Below, piece by piece: positions 35,754 through 45,763 of a DNA stretch of 64,000 nucleotides; position 1 is the first letter of the stretch, and every line of letters begins with the position of its first letter. Position numbers and translations under genes: made by a program. A model generated the notes under the pieces. It saw nothing but the letters and a program-made list of their open reading frames with translations, made no database searches and was not told the DNA's origin. Source of the stretch: Prochloron sp965198675 (GTDB lineage Bacteria > Cyanobacteriota > Cyanobacteriia > Cyanobacteriales > Prochloraceae); contig OZ240666.1 in NCBI GenBank assembly GCA_965198675.1, positions 3,844,001-3,908,000 of the forward strand, given 5' to 3'.

Positions 35754-36663
35754 TATAGAACCCATTTGAGATCTTTTTAAGTAGTGGCTAGCCTTTTAAG
35801 CATCAGTCGGACAAAACATAGACTAATCTTGGTATTAGCATGCTCAAGAGTCCTTTCAAAGTTTTTGACCAAACTCTTGCATCTTTCCATCCACGAATTA
35901 GTTCTTTCAATCACCCACCGCGCTTTTACTGGCACAAAACCGGTTTTTCCTTCCTTTTTCTTTTGAGCTTTTGATGGTTTACGGGAGACCTTAAATCTAA
36001 TCTTAGTCATAATCGCCGGATAAATTTTATGTAATTCCTGGGTCAGTTTTTCTGGGTGATATCCATGGTCAAGCAAAATGGTAATCTTGGGGATGTTGAC
36101 TGGTTTAGACTTGAAATAATCTATGTTTTTCGATAACATTTCAATCAAACCCACATCGTCAGATACCGATGCTTTGGTGCAATGACTAAAAAAAGGAAAG
36201 CCCAAAGTATCTACTGCTAGATGTCTTTTAAGACCATTGGTAGACTTGTAAAAACAAAACCCTTTCGACTTTACACTGGCGTTACAGGTATTTTTTACCG
36301 CTTGGGAGTCAATGATGATTAGGGTTGTCCATTGCCCTTTTTTTTTAACTTGCTGACGGACTCTACTATGCAAGATATCTCTGATTGCTTCGATTACCCC
36401 AAGCGATCGCCACTGTTTGTAGTACCAAAATACTGTGGAATAGGGGGGCAAGTCTTTGGGTAAGTCACACCAATTACAACCATTCTTTAATTGGTACAAG
36501 ATACCATCTAAAATCTGCCTTTTACTCCATTTTGGTGGTCTTGTCTGTTTCTTTTTGGGCAACAGAGGTTCTATTATTTTCCACTCCCCGTCTGTCAAAC
36601 TACTTGAGTACGGCATTTTTTCCCTATTTTACTCCACAACAGAGATCTCAAATGAGTTCTATA
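35754..36663 (-). mobile_element. IS5-family insertion sequence
   Basis: A roughly 910-bp element with inverted ends TATAGAACCCATTTGAGATC (left) and TATAGAACTCATTTGAGATC (right, read on the minus strand). The outer TA on each side may be the target duplication. It encodes one transposase on the minus strand and appears intact. Confidence 0.85.
35777..36616 (-). CDS. IS5-family DDE transposase
   Basis: A 279-residue transposase in one intact frame. It has the N-terminal helix-turn-helix-like region (SLTDGEWKIIEPLLPKKKQT, then RQILDGILYQLKNGCNWCDL), the first catalytic aspartate in TTLIIIDSQAVKN, the second in ITILLDHGYHPEKL and the glutamate in ARWVIERTNSWMERCKSLV (the Y/R-x-ER-x-N signature). 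It is the only gene of the element, so the copy may be active. Confidence 0.9.
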   Translation of the reverse strand: MPYSSSLTDGEWKIIEPLLPKKKQTRPPKWSKRQILDGILYQLKNGCNWCDLPKDLPPYSTVFWYYKQWRSLGVIEAIRDILHSRVRQQVKKKGQWTTLIIIDSQAVKNTCNASVKSKGFCFYKSTNGLKRHLAVDTLGFPFFSHCTKASVSDDVGLIEMLSKNIDYFKSKPVNIPKITILLDHGYHPEKLTQELHKIYPAIMTKIRFKVSRKPSKAQKKKEGKTGFVPVKARWVIERTNSWMERCKSLVKNFERTLEHANTKISLCFVRLMLKRLATT

Positions 36664-36738
36664 AGTGGGCAAGTTTTGCAATAACAGTTAATCTGGAAGA
36701 GTGATGAAGCGAACAAAGTTGAAGGGAGGGGAAGTCAA

Positions 36739-37017
36739 ATGAGTCAGAATGATGGTTTTGGGGGCGGTTTTCTCGCTGGGGCAATTGTGGGTGGTGTAGT
36801 TGGGGGGTTATTGGGAACCCTATTAGCTTCCCGAGGAGAGCAAGACTCTACTGAAGAGGAGCGATCTGTACTTAAACAGGGTACCCAACCCCAGTTTAGT
36901 ACGGAAGAGAGCATTGAAATGGCTCGTCACAGCTTGGAGGAAAAAATCGCTCAGTTGAATCTGAGTATTGATGATGTGCGGGAACAACTAGGTAGAGTAA
37001 ATGGCAATCCGCAGTAG
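36739..37017 (+). CDS. Conserved cyanobacterial glycine-zipper membrane protein
   Basis: A 92-residue protein with a glycine-rich transmembrane zipper (GGGFLAGAIVGGVVGGLLGT) near the N-terminus and a C-terminal amphipathic helix with coiled-coil character (LEEKIAQLNLSIDDVREQLG). It is conserved among cyanobacteria as far as I recall, without a known function. It lies 57 bp upstream of yggT on the same strand and may form an operon with it. Confidence 0.65.
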   Translation: MSQNDGFGGGFLAGAIVGGVVGGLLGTLLASRGEQDSTEEERSVLKQGTQPQFSTEESIEMARHSLEEKIAQLNLSIDDVREQLGRVNGNPQ

Positions 37018-37073
37018 CGAGCTATGCTTCTATTGTAGAATGAATCTATCGATTCAATTAAGCTAGCAAAATT

Positions 37074-37346
37074 ATGGCTATACTGCTGATTACGACTATT
37101 GTTGGATTTGTCCAAATCTATACAGTCCTCCTCATTGTTCGGGTTTTGCTCACTTGGTTTCAAACTGCCGACTGGGCTAACCGGGCAATGTCTTTTCTAA
37201 GTCCGATTACGGATCCTTATCTCAATATCTTCCGCTCCTTTATTCCTCCTTTGGGAGGTATGGATTTCTCCCCGATTCTGGCTATTATCCTACTCCAATG
37301 GGTAGGGGGTGCTCTAGCGCAACTTGCTTTTTCACCTGTGTACTAA
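37074..37346 (+). CDS. YggT family membrane protein
   Basis: A 90-residue YggT/Ycf19-type protein with two helices and the signature LIVRVLLTWFQTADW then NRAMSFLSPITDPYLNIFRS, FIPPLGGMDFSPILAIILLQ. The family is implicated in envelope organisation, osmotic tolerance and, in plastids, thylakoid protein assembly. Length and order are normal. Confidence 0.9.
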   Translation: MAILLITTIVGFVQIYTVLLIVRVLLTWFQTADWANRAMSFLSPITDPYLNIFRSFIPPLGGMDFSPILAIILLQWVGGALAQLAFSPVY

Positions 37347-37670
37347 TGGTATGAGGTATAAAGTATTGAGGCTAATACTTTATACTAATTTTTTATTAAA
37401 CCGCAGAGACGCAGAGGGCACAGAGAGAAGAATAGGAGAGATTTTCTCAGCAAGTGTAGGTTGGGAAGAGGTGCCGAAACCCAACAGCGCCAGGGCGCAA
37501 GCTTTGCGCTCCTACAAGCGCTGAACCCAACCTGGGGTTAAATTTATTAATATTGTTTTAGGTATGCTAATGTGCCCTTACAGTTACCCGTGGTTGGAGC
37601 ATCATCTTAATTATAACTAGAGCCTACATGTGCTATAATTAGAATCTCATATATACAGGAGAGGCATCCT
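37347..37670. other. Intergenic region with dispersed repeats
   Basis: An ACCGCAGAGACGCAGAGGGC repeat near 37400 and a GTAGGTTGGG...CCCAACAG inverted pair at 37453-37485. An AGGAGAGG ribosome site precedes the next gene. No coding frame is supported. Confidence 0.45.
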
Positions 37671-39868
37671 ATGACATTGGTGATTTCAGAGTATGTAGAG
37701 GGAGAGAGTTGGGATAAGGCGATCGAGCTGTTTAATTATGGTCCAACAGCTATCGACCTGGAAGATGGAGAATACAGACTGCGGGTTTACCATAATGGTG
37801 ACAGTTGGTTTCGCTCAATCCGGCTCAAAGGGATTATCCAGCCGGGTGAGGTTTTCGTTATTGCCAATCCCCGAGCCAGCTCGGCTATTAGATCTCGTTC
37901 TGACCAAACCCACGGATATGTAGCCTTCAACGGAAACGATGCTATCGTTCTAGCTAAGAGTGGAGTTGTAAGAGACGCTATTGGTCGGGTGGGACAGGAT
38001 CCGGGTGCGGAGTGGGGTTCTGGAGTCGCCTCCACTCAGGATAATACTCTCCGGCGTCGATTTGATGTTCCCCTCAATACCCAATCCGATGATGCTTTTA
38101 ACCCTAGCAAGGAATGGTACGGTTTTGCATTGGGGACAATGTGGATTTGGATAACCCGGAAGAAGACGTTGTGGGCAAGGTGAAAGTGAAGCTGTACAAC
38201 CGGCAAGATAACTTGATTCAGCTCTACTCATCTAATTTTGGTGTGGATAAACCAGTTCATATTGTCACAGATTTGACGGGACCATTTAATCCACCCCTTT
38301 CCCGGCCATCTCGTCCCGCTTACCTGGACCCAGCAATTTTGCCTGTCCAAGGGGTTATTTGGGGGGGTAGCACCGACGCCAACCTGTCTCAGGATAAAGA
38401 AAAACCCCTGGATAGCGACTATCTCAGGCAAGACCCAACTGTGCGAGCCGTTGGCTTCCGGGAAGGTCAAAGTGGCAGCATTTCCGGGAAAACCTGGGTG
38501 GTGATCCACGGCTGGAATGGGAACCTGGATGACGCGCCGGATTCAGTGGCTGAACTGGTTCAAACGGTGACAGATACGGTGGATAGCCAGGATCGGGTCT
38601 TGGCTTTAGATTGGCGAGAAGCGGCACGGGCTGCTGGTTTTCCTGGTTTTGCCAATTTCATTCCTGCCACCTGGATTACCCCGGTTGCTGAGTTCGCCGC
38701 CAGGGCTCTACGGGAAAAATACAACGTGGATCCATCGGACCTCATTTTAGTGGGTCACAGCCTTGGGTCTTATGTGGCTTCGGAAATCGGGAGAATCTAC
38801 CGGGACGGTCTTTCTGTCATTCCCGGTAATGGTTACGGAGTGGAGACTATTATTTCTCTTGACCCGGCTTCTGCACTTACCATTCCTGGCAATGGGCCAT
38901 ATGATCTGGATGGCAGGGTAGAAGGGAACCAGCGACCTCAACCCCTCAATTCCGTTGCCAAATTTTCCAGGGCTTTCAATGGTGCCCGGAGTGCTGCTGG
39001 CAATCAGGGCTACGCGGTAACTGCTCACGAGGCTTTTCAAGTTCATTACAACTCGCTAGGAGATGTGGGAGCCGAACATGGATTTGTTCCACGGACTTAC
39101 GGCCACCTTTTGACCCATGGCATCGGACCGAACCGACCTAGTTTATTGGGCAGGTTATTTGGCTCCAGTACCTACGAATCAGTAGATAGCCTCAGGTTAG
39201 ACCAGTTCCGAATCTTGGATAATCGGCAAGTTGGAGCTGGTGGTTATCGGGGCATTATCAAAGCCACTCGCTCCAATAATGAACCGATTCTGTTGGTGGC
39301 TCAGGTGGCGGGGATAAACGGCACGGTAATCGTTGGAGGCAATGAAGATGATGCCATTGTCTTTAGCCATAAGGTTTCCCCTACTGAAGGACCGGACTAT
39401 CCCGTGAATCTGAATGTAGGCAGCGATTGGATTGCCGGGAATGGAGGCAACGACACCTTGGACGGGTTTGGGGGAAATGACAGTCTCTTGGGTGGAGACG
39501 ATAATGACCGGTTGTTAGGTGGCTCTGGAGATGACCTGCTTGTGGGTGGGTCAGGGGATGACCTTCTCTTCGGTGGCCCTGGAAAAGACACTTTCGTCAT
39601 TGGGGAGCCAGGGTTCAATGTGATTGAAGACTTTAGCTTAAGAAGTACGACCGATCTGATCGCTCTCACGGAAGGTCTCACCTACTTGGAACTTTCCTTC
39701 ACCGATGTTAGTTCCTATCAATTCCGAGGAGGGACGGTGAATAACAGGGGTGCTCTTATCAGCTCTGGGAGTGATTCTCTCGGCTTGGTCAGAAACATTA
39801 GTTCTTCTGACTTGGAATCCCATCTCTTTGTCTCCTACGACGACATAGATTCGGTTGTAGTGGTCTAG
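37671..39868 (+). pseudogene. Lamin-tail/lipase/RTX protein with one frameshift
   Basis: Two overlapping frames form one protein of about 730 residues. 37671-38135 encodes a lamin-tail-like domain (VISEYVEGESWDKAIELFNY, GEVFVIANPRASS). From about 38136 the other frame continues (GDNVDLDNPEEDVV) into a lipase-family alpha/beta hydrolase with TWVVIHGWNG and the serine motif LILVGHSLGSYVA, then ISLDPAS. The C-terminus is a calcium-binding RTX beta-roll (GGNDTLDGFGGNDSLLGGDD, LLVGGSGDDLLFGG) followed by a secretion-like tail. One extra G in the GGGG at 38133-38136 restores the frame. Predicted product: a type I-secreted lipase or esterase. Confidence 0.7.
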
Positions 39869-39945
39869 TTATAGAGGGTTGTGTAGGGGCTGGGGTTCCC
39901 GGTTCCCTACCCTTCTTATTAAAGCTAAATTGAAAGGAGTTTAAT

Positions 39946-40389
39946 ATGCAGGTCAATTTGTTACTGATTGGTTTTCTCTTGCTCATCTACTCTGTGGGTA
40001 GTTTTTTTCTCTTTGTTATCACAACTGAAGGATGGGCTATTTTCGCTGAATATTATAGCGATCCTCTGTTCTTAGTCCCTACCTTGATTTCTATAGTTGG
40101 CCGCTTTTTCAGAGCCGGAGCCTACATACCCATGGAATTACTTTGAACTTATCTAAAGTTGATTGTAATTACTTTGATTTTTGCCCTACTGTTTAATGTG
40201 GGAGGCTCCACGAGTGGTGGCCCATCGGGCTACTTCTATGAGACTATTTTGGCAGGAAAACCAGGACAATATGGTTTTCTCTCCAATCGGGACATCCCTC
40301 TGATTCCCTTTATTATTACTAGACTTGCCTACCACGGTGTACTTTTAGCTTTTGCTATTTACATCGCCTTCATAGCGAAAAGGAGTTGA
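39946..40389 (+). pseudogene. Array membrane protein, copy 1, with a TGA nonsense codon
   Basis: The first of seven complete or nearly complete copies of an unrecognised 147-residue protein with about four transmembrane helices (MQVNLLLIGFLLLIYSVGSF at the N-terminus, IARLAYHGVLLAFAIYIAFI-like C-terminus). At 40144-40146 the codon is TGA where all other copies have TGG (PMELLWTYLKL). The downstream frame (40159-40389) stays open to the family end. An AAAGGAG site precedes the ATG. The copy follows the RTX gene by 77 bp. Confidence 0.7.
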
Positions 40390-40391
40390 AT

Positions 40392-40832
40392 ATGCAGGTC
40401 AATTTGTTACTGATTGCTTTTCTGTTGCTCATCTACTCTGCTGGTAGCTGGGTTCTCTTGTTCATCACAACTGAAGGATGGTCTGCTTTAGGTCATATAT
40501 ATAGCGCTCCTCTGTTTTTAGTCCCTCCCTTGATTCCTATAGTTGGCCGCTTTTTCAGAGCCGGAGCCTACATACCCATGGAATTACTTTGGACTTATCT
40601 AAAGTTGATTGTGATTACTCTGATTGTTGTCATACTGTTTAATTTGGGAGGCTGCGGTGATGCTGGCAGAGGGGGCTACTTCTATGAGACGATTTTGGCA
40701 GGAAAACCAGGAAGATATTGTGCTCTTGACCATTGGTCAACTTCTTCTCTCTTTGTTATTGCTAGACTTGCTTACCACGGTGTACTTATAGCCTTTGCTA
40801 TTTACATTGCTTTTATAGCCAAGAGGAGCTGA
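40392..40832 (+). CDS. Array membrane protein, copy 2
   Basis: A 146-residue four-helix protein: helix 1 LLLIAFLLLIYSAGSWVLLF, then APLFLVPPLIPIVGRFFRAG, YLKLIVITLIVVILFNLGG and the C-terminal RLAYHGVLIAFAIYIAFIAK. The region after helix 3 varies between copies (GGCGDAGRGGYFYET here). The ATG at 40392 overlaps the end of copy 1 by a few bases, with AAAAGGAG before it. No known family; small size, multiple copies and position after a secreted hydrolase are compatible with a self-protection role, which is inference. Confidence 0.75.
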   Translation: MQVNLLLIAFLLLIYSAGSWVLLFITTEGWSALGHIYSAPLFLVPPLIPIVGRFFRAGAYIPMELLWTYLKLIVITLIVVILFNLGGCGDAGRGGYFYETILAGKPGRYCALDHWSTSSLFVIARLAYHGVLIAFAIYIAFIAKRS

Positions 40833-40866
40833 AACAGTTATTAGTGAGCAGTAGTAGGGTGAGCTT

Positions 40867-41451
40867 GGTGGAGCTGGTGGTTATCGGGGCATTATCAAAG
40901 CCACTCGCTCCAATAATGAACCGATTCTATTGGTGACTCAGGTGGCGGGGATAAACGGGACGGTGATAGTTGGAGGCAATGAAGATGATGCCATCACCGG
41001 TCGCGGTCGGGTTTCCCTGACTCAAGGACCAGACTACCCTGTGAATCTGAATCTGAGCAACGATTGGATCGCCGGGGATGGAGGGAACGACACCTTGAAA
41101 GGCTTTGGGGGAAATGACACTCTCTTGGGTGGCTCTGGAGATGACCTTCTCTTCGGTGGCTCTGGACAAGACACTTTCGTCATTGGGGAGCCAGGCTTCA
41201 ATGTGATTGAAGACTTCACCTTAGGAAGTACGACCGATCTGATCGCTCTCACGGAAGGTCTCACCTACTCCCAACTTTCCTTCACCGATGTTAGTTCCTA
41301 TCAATTCCGAGGAGGGACGGTGAATAACAGGGGTACACTTATCAGCTCTGGGAGTGATTCTCTCGGCTTGGTCAGAAACATTAGTTCTTCTGACTTGGAA
41401 TCCCATCTCTTTGTTCCCTACGACGATATTGATTCAGTTGTAGTGGTCTAG
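40867..41451 (+). pseudogene. Orphan RTX tail, unit 2
   Basis: A duplicated 3' segment of the lipase gene. From GGAGCTGGTGGTTATCGG it matches the parent from 39238 onward: GYRGIIKATRSNNEPILLV, a shorter RTX roll (GNDTLKGFGGNDTLLGGSGD) and the same terminal tail (SSSDLESHLFVPYDDIDSVV). Two TAG codons lie just upstream in frame and no normal start is present; the first GTG in frame is at 40930. It has fewer nonapeptides than the parent. Confidence 0.7.
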
Positions 41452-41521
41452 TTATAGAGGGTTGTGTAGGGGCTGGGGTTCCCGGTTCCCTACCCTTCTT
41501 ATTAAAGATAAGGAGTTTAAT

Positions 41522-41956
41522 ATGCAGGTAAATTTGTTGCTGATTGCTTTTCTATTGCTCGTTTACTCTGTCGGTAGTTTGGTTCTCTTTGTTATCACAT
41601 CTGAAGGATGGTTTATTTTTGCTCAACTATATAGCGTTCCTGTGTTCTTGGTCACTATACTTATTCCTATAGTTGGCTGCTTTTTCAGAGCCGGAGCCTA
41701 CATCCCCATGGAATTATTTTGGACTTATCTAAAGCTGATTGTGATTACTCAGATTGTTGTTCTACTGTTAAATGAGGGAGGCTCAGGTAGTGGCCTATCG
41801 CACTACTTCTATCAGACTATTTGGGGAAGAATATCAGGAGATTACTCTGGCAAGGCATCCAATTCTGAGATTCCCTTTATTATTACTAGACTTGCTTACC
41901 ACGGTGTACTTATAGCCTTTGCTATTTACATTTCCTTCATAGCCAAGAGGAGTTAA
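41522..41956 (+). CDS. Array membrane protein, copy 3
   Basis: A 144-residue paralogue of copy 2 beginning MQVNLLLIAFLLLVYSVGSL at the ATG 41522 after AAGGAG; the frame is open upstream to 41462 but without family similarity. Helix 3 reads YLKLIVITQIVVLLLNEGG, and the variable loop is SGSGLSHYFYQTIWGRISGD. It ends RLAYHGVLIAFAIYISFIAK, two bases before copy 4. Confidence 0.75.
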   Translation: MQVNLLLIAFLLLVYSVGSLVLFVITSEGWFIFAQLYSVPVFLVTILIPIVGCFFRAGAYIPMELFWTYLKLIVITQIVVLLLNEGGSGSGLSHYFYQTIWGRISGDYSGKASNSEIPFIITRLAYHGVLIAFAIYISFIAKRS

Positions 41957-41958
41957 AT

Positions 41959-42402
41959 ATGCAGGTCAATTTATTCCTGATTGCTTTTCTGTTGCTAATC
42001 TACTCTGCTGGTAGCTGGGTTCTCTTGGTCATCACATCTCAAGGATGGGCTATTTTCGTTGAATATTATAGTATTCCTCTGTTCTTAGTCCCTCCCTTGA
42101 TTCCTATAGTTGGTAGCTTTTTCAGAACCGGAGCCTACATACCCATGGAATCACTTTGGACTTACCTAAAGTTGATTGTGATTACTCTGATTTTTGTCAT
42201 ACTGTTCAATGGGGGAAGCCCCACGAGTGGTGGCAGAGGGGGCTACTTCTATGAGACTATTTTGGTAGGAAAACCAGGAGAATATGGTGCTATCAGCAAT
42301 GGGTGCGATTCAGATATTCCCTTTCTTATTGCTAGACTTGCCTACCACGGTGTACTTATAGCCTTTGCTATTTACATTGCCTTTATAGCCAAAAGGAGCT
42401 GA
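41959..42402 (+). CDS. Array membrane protein, copy 4
   Basis: A 147-residue paralogue (MQVNLFLIAFLLLIYSAGSW) starting two bases after copy 3, with AAGAGGAG inside the end of copy 3 as ribosome site. The loop after helix 3 is GGSPTSGGRGGYFYETILVG and the C-terminus matches the other copies. Copies 3 and 4 form the second doublet in the array. Confidence 0.75.
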   Translation: MQVNLFLIAFLLLIYSAGSWVLLVITSQGWAIFVEYYSIPLFLVPPLIPIVGSFFRTGAYIPMESLWTYLKLIVITLIFVILFNGGSPTSGGRGGYFYETILVGKPGEYGAISNGCDSDIPFLIARLAYHGVLIAFAIYIAFIAKRS

Positions 42403-42434
42403 AACAGTTATTAGTGAGCAGTAGTAGGGTGAGC

Positions 42435-43075
42435 TTGGTGGAGCTGGTGGTTATCGGGGCATTATCAAAGCCACTCAATCCACCGATGAACCGATTCTGT
42501 TGGTGACTCAGGTGGCGGGGATAAACGGGACGGTGATAGTTGGAGGCAATGAAGATGATGCCATCACCGGTCGCGGTCGGGTTTCCCTGACTCAAGGACC
42601 AGACTACCCTGTGAATCTGAATCTGAGCAACGATTGGATCGCCGGGGATGGAGGGAACGACACCTTGAAAGGCTTTGGGGGAAATGACACTCTCCTGGGT
42701 GGCTCTGGAGATGACCGGTTGTTAGGTGACTCTGGAGATGACCTGCTTGTGGGTGGGTCAGGGGATGACCTTCTCTTCGGTGGCCCTGGAAAAGACACTT
42801 TCGTCATTGGGCATCCAGGCTTCAATGTGATTGAAGACTTCACCTTAAGAAGTACGACCGATCTGATCGCTCTCACGGAAGGTCTCACCTACTTGGAACT
42901 TTCCTTCACCGATGTTAGTTCCTATCAATTCCGAGGAGGAACGGTAAATAAAAGGGGTACACTTATCAGCTCTGGGAGTGATTCTCTCGGCTTGGTCAGA
43001 AACATCAGTTCTTCTGACCTGGAAGACCATCTCTTTGTCCCCTACGACGATATTGATTCGGTTGTAGTGGTCTAG
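42435..43075 (+). pseudogene. Orphan RTX tail, unit 3
   Basis: Another copy of the lipase 3' segment, with more RTX nonapeptides than unit 2 (LLGGSGDDRLLGDSGDDLLV then GGSGDDLLFGGPGKDTFVIG) and the full tail ending LFVPYDDIDSVVVV. Only non-canonical upstream starts are seen (GTG at 42500), with TAG codons before the homology begins. It precedes membrane copy 5. Confidence 0.7.
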
Positions 43076-43149
43076 TTATAGAGGGTTATGTAGAAGCTGG
43101 GGTTCCCGGTTCCCTACCCTTCTTATTATTAAATTGAAAGGAGTTTAAT

Positions 43150-43596
43150 ATGCAGGTCAATCTATTACTGATTGCTTTTCTCTTGCTCATCTACTCTGCT
43201 GGTAGTTTTTTTCTCTTATTGATCACATCTGAAGGATGGCCTGCTTTATTTCATATATTTAGCACTCCTCTGTTCTTAGTCCCTCCCTTGATTCTTCTAG
43301 TGAGCAGCTTTTTTATAGTCTCTGCTTATATACCCATGGAATCACTTTGGACTTATCTAAAGTTGATGGTAATTACTTTGATTGTTGTCATACTGTTTAA
43401 TTTGGGAGGATCTACAAGTGGTGGAGGATCGGGCTACTTCTATGAGACGATTTTGGCCGGAGAACCAGGACAATATGGTAGTCTCTCGAAAACTGGGTGC
43501 GATTCAGATATTCCCTTTGTTATTGCTAGACTTGCCTACCACGGTGTACTTATAGCTTTTGCTATTTATATCGCCTTTATAGCCAAAAGGAGCTGA
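43150..43596 (+). CDS. Array membrane protein, copy 5
   Basis: A 148-residue paralogue (MQVNLLLIAFLLLIYSAGSF) after an AAAGGAG site. Helix 2 differs from the other copies (LILLVSSFFIVSAYIPMESL rather than IVGRFFRAGAYIPMEL), and the variable loop is GGSTSGGGSGYFYETILAGE. A single copy follows unit 3, unlike the doublets of units 1 and 2. Confidence 0.75.
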   Translation: MQVNLLLIAFLLLIYSAGSFFLLLITSEGWPALFHIFSTPLFLVPPLILLVSSFFIVSAYIPMESLWTYLKLMVITLIVVILFNLGGSTSGGGSGYFYETILAGEPGQYGSLSKTGCDSDIPFVIARLAYHGVLIAFAIYIAFIAKRS

Positions 43597-43649
43597 AAAA
43601 GTTAGCAGTTAGCTCGTACCATGACAGGAAAATAAAAATCTTTAGTAGG

Positions 43650-43965
43650 GTGGGCTTGGTGGGGCTGATGGTTATCTCCGATAATGAACCAATTCTGTTG
43701 GTGACCCAGGTGGCAGGTATAGATGGCACGGTAATCATTGGGGGTAATGAAGATGATGCCATCACCAGGAGTGATAAGGTTTCCCTGACTCAAGGACCAG
43801 ACTATCCTGTGAATCTGAATGTGAGCAACGATTGGATCGCCGGGGATGGAGGGAACGACACCTTGAAAGGCTTTGGGGGAAATGACACTCTCCTGGGTGG
43901 CTCTGGAGATGACCGGTTGTTAGGTGACTCTGGAGATGATCTGCTTGTGGGTGAGGAAGGGGATG
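43650..43965 (+). pseudogene. Orphan RTX tail, unit 4, cut by a group II intron
   Basis: A fourth lipase tail copy (NEPILLVTQVAGIDGTVIIG, GNDTLKGFGGNDTLLGGSGD, RLLGDSGDDLLVGEEGD). It is interrupted at 43966, where GTGCGATTCG of the group II intron begins. The usual FGGPGKDTF continuation is absent on the other side of the intron, so the 3' part of this tail has been lost or displaced. Confidence 0.65.
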
Positions 43966-44226
43966 GTGCGATTCGTTTAGTGTAAACCACTGGTGCTAAC
44001 CAGGTGGGGGACCACTAGCAGGGTTTCATTAGCCCTGACAACTTACAGATGATGGTGGTGTAAGTCCACCCCTCCAGGTGCAGGAGTGACAGCACGTTCC
44101 CTACGGTAGCGATGGCATCAATCCGTAAAGCGGGAACGAAAGGCGCACTGACTGGTAGCCTAAACTGGTTAACGCCGAGCAAGTAGTCATGATGAGCGCA
44201 AGCAAAGATTCATCAGACGCGCGGGA

Positions 44227-45763
44227 GACCCCACCCGTAGGATGCGTTACGCTAACCCCTTTAATTTAGGACGCTGCTTCTAACGACAGCTAACGCATCC
44301 TACGTAAAACGCGCTCGCGGAGCGGAGCCTTGCTCTCTGAAAGCGTTTTACGGGGTGGGGAGGAATAGCGCACCGCAACTTTAAAATTCCTCTTGACTTC
44401 TCACAAAATACACGGTAACATGTAGAGGGACTTCAAAACACCCCTAAAGAGATGGTACAACGCGCCTATCAGTACAGATTCTACCCGGATGCAGAGCAAG
44501 AGCAACTCTTGCGCCGCACCTTGGGCTGTACCCGATTGGTATACAACAAGGCGCTGGCAGCCAGAACTGAGGGGTGGTACGAAAAGAAGGAACGGATAGG
44601 CTACACCCAAACATCCTCTATGTTGACCCAATGGAAAAAACATTCTTGAGCTGAGCTTTTTAAACGAGGTGAGCAGTGTACCCCTTCAGCAAGCGTTGAG
44701 GCATCTTCAGACAGCGTTTGCTAACTTTTGGGCAAAACGTAGTCGGTATCCCCGGTTTAAAAAGAAAAGCAATGGTGGGAGTGCAGAGTTTACCCGTTCT
44801 GCCTTCAAATGGGCAAACAGGCAACTCAAATTGGCTAAGACCAAAAATCCGCTCAATATTGTGTGGAGCCGTCCTATCCCCCAGGGGTCTACTCCATCCA
44901 CCGTAACGGTGAAGTTAGAGCCATCTAACCGATGGATTATCACTCTTCTGGTAGATAACCCTACCGTTGTGCTCTTGCCTCCCAGTCAAAACAAAGTGGG
45001 GCTAGATATGGGTTTGAGTACTTTGGTTACTACTAGCAATGGAGAGAAAATTGCTAATCCACGCCATTTTAACCACAAATTCAAAAGGCTCAAAGCCGCC
45101 CAAAAGAGTTTGTCCAGGAAGAAATTGGGGTCAAATAATAGGTGAAAGGCCAGACTCAAAGTAGCGAAGGCACACGCAAAGATTGCAGATGCCCGGAAAG
45201 ACTTCCTTCATAAGCTAACTACCCGGCTGATTCGTGAAAACCAAACGATTGCCATCGAGGATTTAGCAGTTAGAAACATGGTTAAAAACCGCTCCTTAGC
45301 CCGTAGCATTAGCGATGCAGGCTGGGGGAAACTCGTCCGGCAACTTGAGTACAAGAGTGAGTGGTACGGACGGGAGTTAATCAAAATTGACCGTTTCTTT
45401 CCATCCAGCAAGAGGTGTGGAAGTTGTGGTTTCGTGATAGATAAGCTGCCACTGAATATCAGAGAATGGGAATGCCCGAAATGCGGCGTGACCCATGACC
45501 GTGATATAAATGCAGCTAAGAATATTTTGGCGGCAGGGCTTGCCGTGTCAGTCTGTGGAGCGAACGTAAGACCTGATAGACAAAGCTCTAAAGGGCAGTT
45601 GCGAAATCCCCCCGGCATCATCGATGGCGGGGGAAAGAAACAGAAACCCACCCACCCCTACCCCCTCCCAGGAGGGGGACCTTGGGGGTGGTTTGGGAAT
45701 CCCCACCCCCTGCTCCTGCGCAGCCGCGCCTGAGCAGGCGACAGCAAGGGTGGGGAGGATGTC
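44227..45763 (+). mobile_element. IS200/IS605-type element with decayed tnpB inside the intron
   Basis: Bounded by GACCCCACCCGTAGGATG on the left and GGGTGGGGAGGATGTC on the right, the same ends as the 162-bp element at 32689. It contains an internal palindromic copy (44227-44365), the tnpB pseudogene and a C-rich hairpin near 45655-45690. There is no tnpA. The surrounding intron sequence resumes directly on both sides. Confidence 0.6.
44452..45660 (+). pseudogene. TnpB (IS605 OrfB) pseudogene
   Basis: Three pieces of one RNA-guided nuclease-type TnpB. 44452-44649 starts MVQRAYQYRFYPDAEQEQLL. A frame change near 44650 leads to LSFLNEVSSVPLQQALRHLQ and the central region to a TGA at 45143. 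The same frame resumes (KARLKVAKAHAKIADARKDF). RuvC residues survive (VGLDMGLSTLV, TIAIEDLAVRNMV, THDRDINAAKNI), as does the zinc ribbon (CGSCGF...CPKCGV). The frameshift plus stop make it inactive. Family similarity ends near NAAKNILAAGLAVSVCGA. Confidence 0.8.

Noticed and set aside
39397..39681. Minus-strand proline/serine-rich frame antisense to the RTX repeats
   Set aside because: Repeats in every RTX copy (also near 41034 and 42604) generate the same antisense frame; it is a by-product of GGxGxD codons.
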